From: Gavia stellata
Taxonomy: Eukaryota; Chordata; Aves; Gaviiformes; Gaviidae
NCBI RefSeq assembly: GCF_030936135.1
Contig: NC_082597.1
Span: forward strand, 48,553,095 to 48,617,094
Direction: 5' to 3'
Length of the DNA stretch: 64,000 nucleotides
The notes beneath the pieces are model-generated. The model saw nothing but the letters and a program-made list of their open reading frames with translations, was not told the origin of the DNA and did no database searches. The position numbers and the translations under genes were made by a program. Positions 59,101 to 64,000 of this stretch are shown here, piece after piece (positions within the stretch are counted from its first letter, which is position 1; every line of letters begins with the position of its first letter).

Positions 59101-60865
59101 AGCGTGGAGCACCTCTGGGGAAGTGACTCATCTCGCCTTTCGCTGGCGCTATCTTATGATGCAGTAAACAGCCCCATAGGAGTGCCTGTCTCAGTAAACA
59201 GCCCCATAAGAGTGCCTGTCTTTCTCCATTGACAACAGAGAGCCCAGATGAGAGACTTAAACTACATTCCTGACCTTAGGATGGTTAAAATTAGACTACA
59301 TAAATCTGGACCGTGAAGTAAAATTATACGAAAGACCTACGCTCTTATACGAAAGACCTACGCTCTTTGTAACATGCTCTCTTCTGTTGTCACTAAATTA
59401 AGAAAGGGGGGAGGAGGGGCAAACTGTGTAATAGTTTCTCCCTGTAACAGTAAGTTTAAAAGCGGTAAACGTTGTCCAAGATGAAAAGTACTTGCCTTTC
59501 TGCAAGTCTCGCTCGGTAGCTTCCAAGGGTGATAGCTCATTTTCCCGAGGTGAAGACACAGTTCTTCTTGATTGGTGTTTGTGAGGGTACCGAATCCTGT
59601 AATACTCTCCTAAACATTCACGAGGAGGGAAAAAAAAAAAAAAAAAACAACGTTTACTATAGTGGCATCATTGCTGTTGAGGGAGGAGTGACTAATTTCA
59701 GATTTACCAGATGTATAGCATATTTCCTTTATTGCTCTTTCCTCTTGAATGTCTTCAGCAGTCTTAGGCACCCGATTAGAAACATCTGTAGGAAATATTT
59801 TTAAAAGATTTTACTAGATAGCTATACAAAGACCTGCAACAATTCTTAATAATCAAAGACCATAGTGAATTTCGTTTCGGTCACGATTTGTTTTTTTCTG
59901 ACTGCAACCTCTGCTTCTGGACAGAAAAGTGATTCCTTAACAGTAGGTGTTTCCAAGTGCAATAAGAATTGCAGTTACAAGACATATTAAGAAGCAAATG
60001 CTTGTGGATTTAACATGATTCAGAAACATCTTCAGGACTCATTTGCAAAATAAGCCGTCATTTACACCCAAAAGGAAATCTTCTGATTAAACCTGTCATC
60101 AGGGAGTGCTTGTGACGAAACCTCTGCCCAACTATCCTGTAATGTCTGCCGGCAGAGCTGGCATTACATCACTTTTTACATTGTTTAAATTAATGTGGCT
60201 TACTCAGCCTAAAACCGAGTTAGAAACCACGAACAGGCAGCCCTGCCCGCCAACCTGGAGGGCAGGGGGATGGTGCAAAGCAGCTTGGGGCTGCCTGAGA
60301 ACTAGCGCGGTAATTTGCGGAGTGAACGCGTGAGAGTAGGCCGTTCTCTCACTTTCCCTCGCTGGGAACGGGCAATTGGTTCCTTCCCTAGGAATCTCTC
60401 ATCTCAAGGGAGATACAGTCACAGCTTAGAAGTACCTCCTAAGCTTGTAAACTTGTAGTTTTGTCCCCAAATTTTGAGAAATTTTGAAGGGTCTTTAGTG
60501 TCCATCTGAATTGTGGATCACATTTTAAACTCTATTAAATGAAAAAGAGCTATGTGAATTAGCTGGAAACTATTTCAAAAACTTGTCAACAACTCGCTTC
60601 TAAAAATGTAATGGTTATTATAATAAATCGGTTGCGAAGTACATTGCAAGAGTCGAAAAAACCCATTCTAGTTCCTTGTAAAAGGAAGAAAAAAACTGTT
60701 TACAGTTCTCTTCCTCTTCATCGTCCTCTTCATCCTCTTCGCTGTTGACATTTATAATCAGTGGAGGGTGAATTGGTGGTAAAATATTCTGTCGCTTTCT
60801 GAGTGATACTTGACGAAGGGTTGGATGTAGAATCCCTTCTTGGACACCCTCTTGCAATGGGACAT
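56194..60865 (-). pseudogene. ZC3H11A-like gene, unit 5 copy, lacking its 5' end
   Basis: The acidic exon (60704-60865), 90-bp exon (57528-57617), 92-bp exon (56842-56933) and terminal exon (56194-56256) remain. The promoter, start exon and zinc-finger exon are gone because the unit breaks at 62,298. The copy cannot make the CCCH protein unless a far upstream promoter reads through. It carries acidic-exon changes partly shared with unit 4. Confidence 0.75.
59325..59366. repeat. 21-bp duplication at a deletion site, unit 5
   Basis: TTATACGAAAGACCTACGCTC occurs twice in tandem where about 147 bases of the other units are missing, joining GAAAGACCTA to ACGCTCTTTG. It looks like one deletion with local template copying. 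Confidence 0.85.
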
Positions 60866-61346
60866 CTGCAGAAAAGAACATCAAATTTATTTTTTTTAAG
60901 GAGGGAACTAGAACATGAAATCCAGGTTCAGACCAGCAGGTATGGGTTTGAAATCATTATGGCGTTGAAGGAATCATTAAATAGACTGATTGTGCCTTTT
61001 AGGCAACACCTTCTGCGGAGGTTGGCAAACGAGCATCTTCCAACTACAGAAAGTATGAGAAAACAGAGAGATACTTACAACATAGGGAAACGTGTGATTA
61101 GTAATACCTGGGCTGAAGTGAGTAAATGAGTTTAGGACCCCACCTGTGAAAATATTTTAAACATGCTGAATAATAGGCAGGCCTGTATCACTCCCCATGG
61201 CATCGATTTTGAAGAATTTAGCAGTGCTAAGCAGAGGATTACCCATTTTTAGCTTGTAGACATTTTTCTCTATCAACATTTTCTGAATCACAACTCTCTT
61301 TACTGAGTACAAACTGTAGATTTTGAGAAAGAAGATGAAGTTCCTG

Positions 61347-62223
61347 GACAGGCTGGATCGATGGGCTGAGGCCAACCGGATGAAGTTCAATAAGGCCAAG
61401 TGCCGGGTTCTACACTTTGGCCACAACAACCCCAGGCAACGCTACAGGCTTGGGGAGGAGTGGCTGGAAAGCTCCCCCGCAGAAAAGGACCTGGGGGTGT
61501 TGATCGACACCCGGCTGAATATGAGCCAGCAGTGTGCCCAGGTGGCCAAGAAGGCCAATGGCATCCTGGCTTGTATCAGAAATGGTGTGGCCAGCAGGAG
61601 CAGGGAGGTGATCATGCCTCTGTACTCGGTGCTGGTGAGGCCGCACCTCGAATACTGTGTTCAGTTTTGGGCCCCTCACTACAAGAAAGACATTGAGGTG
61701 CTGGAGCGTGTCCAGAGAAGGGCGACGAAGCTGGTGAGGGGTCTGGAACACAAGTCTTATGAGGAGCGGCTGAGGGAGCTGGGGTTGTTCAGTCTGGAGA
61801 AGAGGAGGCTGAGGGGAGACCTTATCGCTCTCTACAACTACCTGAAAGGAGGTTGCAGAGAGGTGGCTGTTGGTCTCTTCTCCCAAGTGACTAGTGACAG
61901 GACTAGAGGAAATGGCCTCAAGTTGCGCCAGGGGAGGTTCAGGCTAGATATTAGGAAAAAGTTCTTTACTGAGAGAGTAGTGAAACATTGGAATAGGCTG
62001 CCCAGGGAGGTGGTAGAGTCACCCTCCCTGGAGGTATTCAAGGAGCGTGTGGATGTGGCATTGTGGGATGTAGCTTGATGGACATGGTGCTGTGTGGTGT
62101 TGGGTGGGTTGTGGCTTGTTGTTGTTGTGTGGCGTGGTTTTGGTTTTTTTTTTTTTTTTTCTCGAGGTTGGACTCGATGATCTTACAGGTCTTTTCCAAC
62201 CGTAGTGATTCTGTGATTCTGTG
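61347..62223 (+). mobile_element. CR1 LINE (CR1-B), unit 5
   Basis: It has the same insertion as in units 1, 2 and 4. The truncation of unit 5 occurs only 75 bases to its right. Confidence 0.95.
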
Positions 62224-62298
62224 AAAATCATTTACGCTTAATTAGAAGGAAATCAGCAAAGATATTCTTTTCCTTAGGAATTTATATCTACCCACGAC

Positions 62299-63334
62299 CT
62301 CTGGAGATCATCTAGACCCAAGTCCCTCAGCCTTTCCTCATAAGAAAGATGTTCCAGTCCCCTAATCATCTTCGCAGCCCTTTGCTGTACCCTCCCCAGC
62401 AGTTCCCTGTCCTTCTTGAACTGGGGAGCCCAGAACTGGACACAGTACTCCAGGTGCGGCCTCACCAGGGCAGGGCAGAGCAGAGTGGGAGGATAACCTC
62501 CTTCGGCCTGCTAGCCACACTCTTCTTGATGCACCCCAGGATGCCGTTGGCCTTCTTGGCCACAAGGGCACATTGCTGGCTCATGGTCATCCCGTTGTCC
62601 CCCAGGACTCCCAGGTCCCTTTCCACAGAGCTGCTCTCCAGCAGGTCAGCCCCTGACCTGTACTGATGCATGGGGTTATTCCGCCCCAGGTGCAGTACCC
62701 TACGTTTGCCTTTGTTGAATTTCATGAGGTTCCTCTCTGCCCAACTCTCCAGCCCGTCCAGGTCACGCTGAATGGCAGCGCAGCCTTCCGGTGTGTCAGC
62801 CACTCCTCCCAGTTTCCTGCCTCTTCCTTCTTGCCCTTTTTGAAGACTGGAGTGACATGGGCTTTCCTCCAGTCCTCAGGCACCTCACCTCACCTGTTCT
62901 CCAGGACCTTTCAGAGATGATGGAGAGTGGCCCAGCAATGACTTCTGCCAGCTCCCTCAGCGCTCGCGGGTGCATCCCATCAGGACCCATGGACTTGTGG
63001 GTGTCCGGTTTACTTAACTGGTCTCTAACTTGATCCTCCTCAACCAAGGGGAAGTCTTCCTTCTTCCAGACTTTCTCTGTTACCTGCAAAGTCTGGGACT
63101 CCTGAGGGCTGGCCGGAGCAGTGAAGACTGAAGCCAAGAAGGCATTCAGTAACTCTGCCTTCTCTGCATCGTCTGTCACCACGGCACCTGTCTCATTCAA
63201 CAGCGGGCCCACATTTTCTCTAGTTTTCCTTTTGCCTCCAATGCACTTGAAGTAACCCTTCCTGTTGACCTTGACATCCCTTGCCAGGTTTAATTCACAG
63301 GAGGCCTTGGCCTTCCTCGTTTCATCAGCTCAGC
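62299..63334 (-). mobile_element. CR1 LINE (CR1-A), rearranged, unit 6
   Basis: It starts with a ~17-base piece of the CR1 3' tail region (CTCTGGAGATCATCTAG) and then jumps about 330 bases to GACCCAAGTCCC. From there it follows the normal element. The missing part is most of the 3' half of the element. Confidence 0.9.
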
Positions 63335-63593
63335 GGAATTTATTTGAACTGATGACAGTCCTCTTACAAGCAAGGGAAATAATGTCTCTAAAATATAATA
63401 ATACATCTTTGTTTTTATTAGCTACGTTTATTGTACCTTTATAATATACAAACAACTATTTTTAAACACAAATTTCCATACAAACAACTACTTTTAAACA
63501 CAAATTTCCATACAAACAACTACTTTTAAACACAAATTTACATTTTGGTCAGTTTCTAAACGTTAACAGTGTTCTTCCTCCCTCTTACTCGCT

Positions 63594-63656
63594 TCATCTC
63601 TTTCTCCTCTCTACGTAACCTTCTCCTTTTCTCCTCACTTCCATGTCTTCTCGGCT
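63594..63656 (-). pseudogene. ZC3H11A-like terminal exon, unit 6 (window edge)
   Basis: Only the terminal exon, 3' UTR repeat and polyadenylation signals of this copy lie inside the window. The rest of the gene would continue past 64,000, so whether this copy is whole cannot be told. Confidence 0.5.
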
Positions 63657-64000
63657 CTGTTGTCAAAATAGATGTACAGAACATTTTGTGCATAATTTAT
63701 CAGAGTAAAACTCTGTGCTCTTTCAGAAACATTTTAAGAGACACAAGATGGAGGTTCTAATCTCTGCTTTCAAGTCAGCTGTAAAATGTATTAATGGTCC
63801 TAAGGGCATCGTGTGCATGTTTCGTAGCCTGAGTCCCCTTACAAATTTGGACCTCGGCTGATCATCGTTCAGCTGTTGCAGATGCTTCCCGAGCAAGCAA
63901 GCAGAGAGAGAAATAGATCACACTCCTGTAGTCTCTACTGTGCTTTGTCCAGTGCCACAAGCCAAAACACGCTTCTTGTAGCTCCTCACTTTAAAGGCAG

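Larger units (their letters stand above)
53673..62298 (-). repeat. Tandem amplicon unit 5 (truncated)
   Basis: It matches unit 1 from position 1 to about 8,758, then stops at 62,298. The sequence jumps through a ~17-bp piece of CR1 3' end into the CR1 of a further copy. The segment carrying promoter, LTR, ATG exon and zinc-finger exon is missing. It also has a small rearrangement near 59,325-59,366. Confidence 0.95.
62299..64000 (-). repeat. Tandem amplicon unit 6 (partial, runs off the window)
   Basis: From 62,315 on it is collinear with unit-1 position 1,243 onward (offset 61,072). It contains most of the minus-strand CR1, the polyadenylation signals and the terminal exon, and ends in the intron before the next exon. 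The first ~1.2 kb of the unit is missing because of the rearranged junction. Confidence 0.95.

Overview
The window is avian nuclear DNA. It holds several CR1 LINE copies with the CR1 3' end, a long terminal repeat of a type I recognise from bird genomes, and GC-rich CpG-island promoters inside otherwise intron-like AT-rich DNA. No bacterial-style gene order, rRNA, tRNA or CRISPR array was seen.

Layout: almost the whole window is one head-to-tail tandem array. A 12.1-14.1 kb unit is present four times in full (1-14109, 14110-28254, 28255-40365, 40366-53672). A fifth copy (53673-62298) has lost its last ~5.3 kb. A sixth starts inside the unit at 62299 and runs off the window. Copies look nearly identical by eye apart from scattered substitutions and a handful of large indels, so the array is either young or kept uniform by gene conversion.

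Each full unit, read on the minus strand, holds one split gene. It has a CpG-island promoter at the right end (13.4-13.9 kb in unit 1), a fossil LTR in the first intron, an ATG exon, a CCCH zinc-finger exon, an acidic exon, further candidate exons, and a terminal exon followed by two AATAAA signals near 2.35 kb. The finger exon and the acidic exon match ZC3H11A, the TREX-associated mRNA-export protein: [19 protein letters not shown] and NGLFLPPSN against human CYWENQPTGCQKLNCAFHH and DGLFLPPSK, and HPPLIIN plus an acidic run against HPPVVIN plus an acidic run. The gene is therefore called a ZC3H11A-like tandem amplicon. It is much shorter than ZC3H11A (about 194 codons in the best model against about 810), and it lacks fingers 1 and 2. 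It may be a remodelled short protein or a transcribed pseudogene.

Downstream of the gene (the left part of each unit) lie an internally deleted CR1 on the minus strand and an older CR1 scrap. A second CR1, on the plus strand, sits in the intron between the finger and acidic exons. Unit 3 lacks this CR1 cleanly. Indels and small variants group the units differently from place to place, which suggests exchange between copies.
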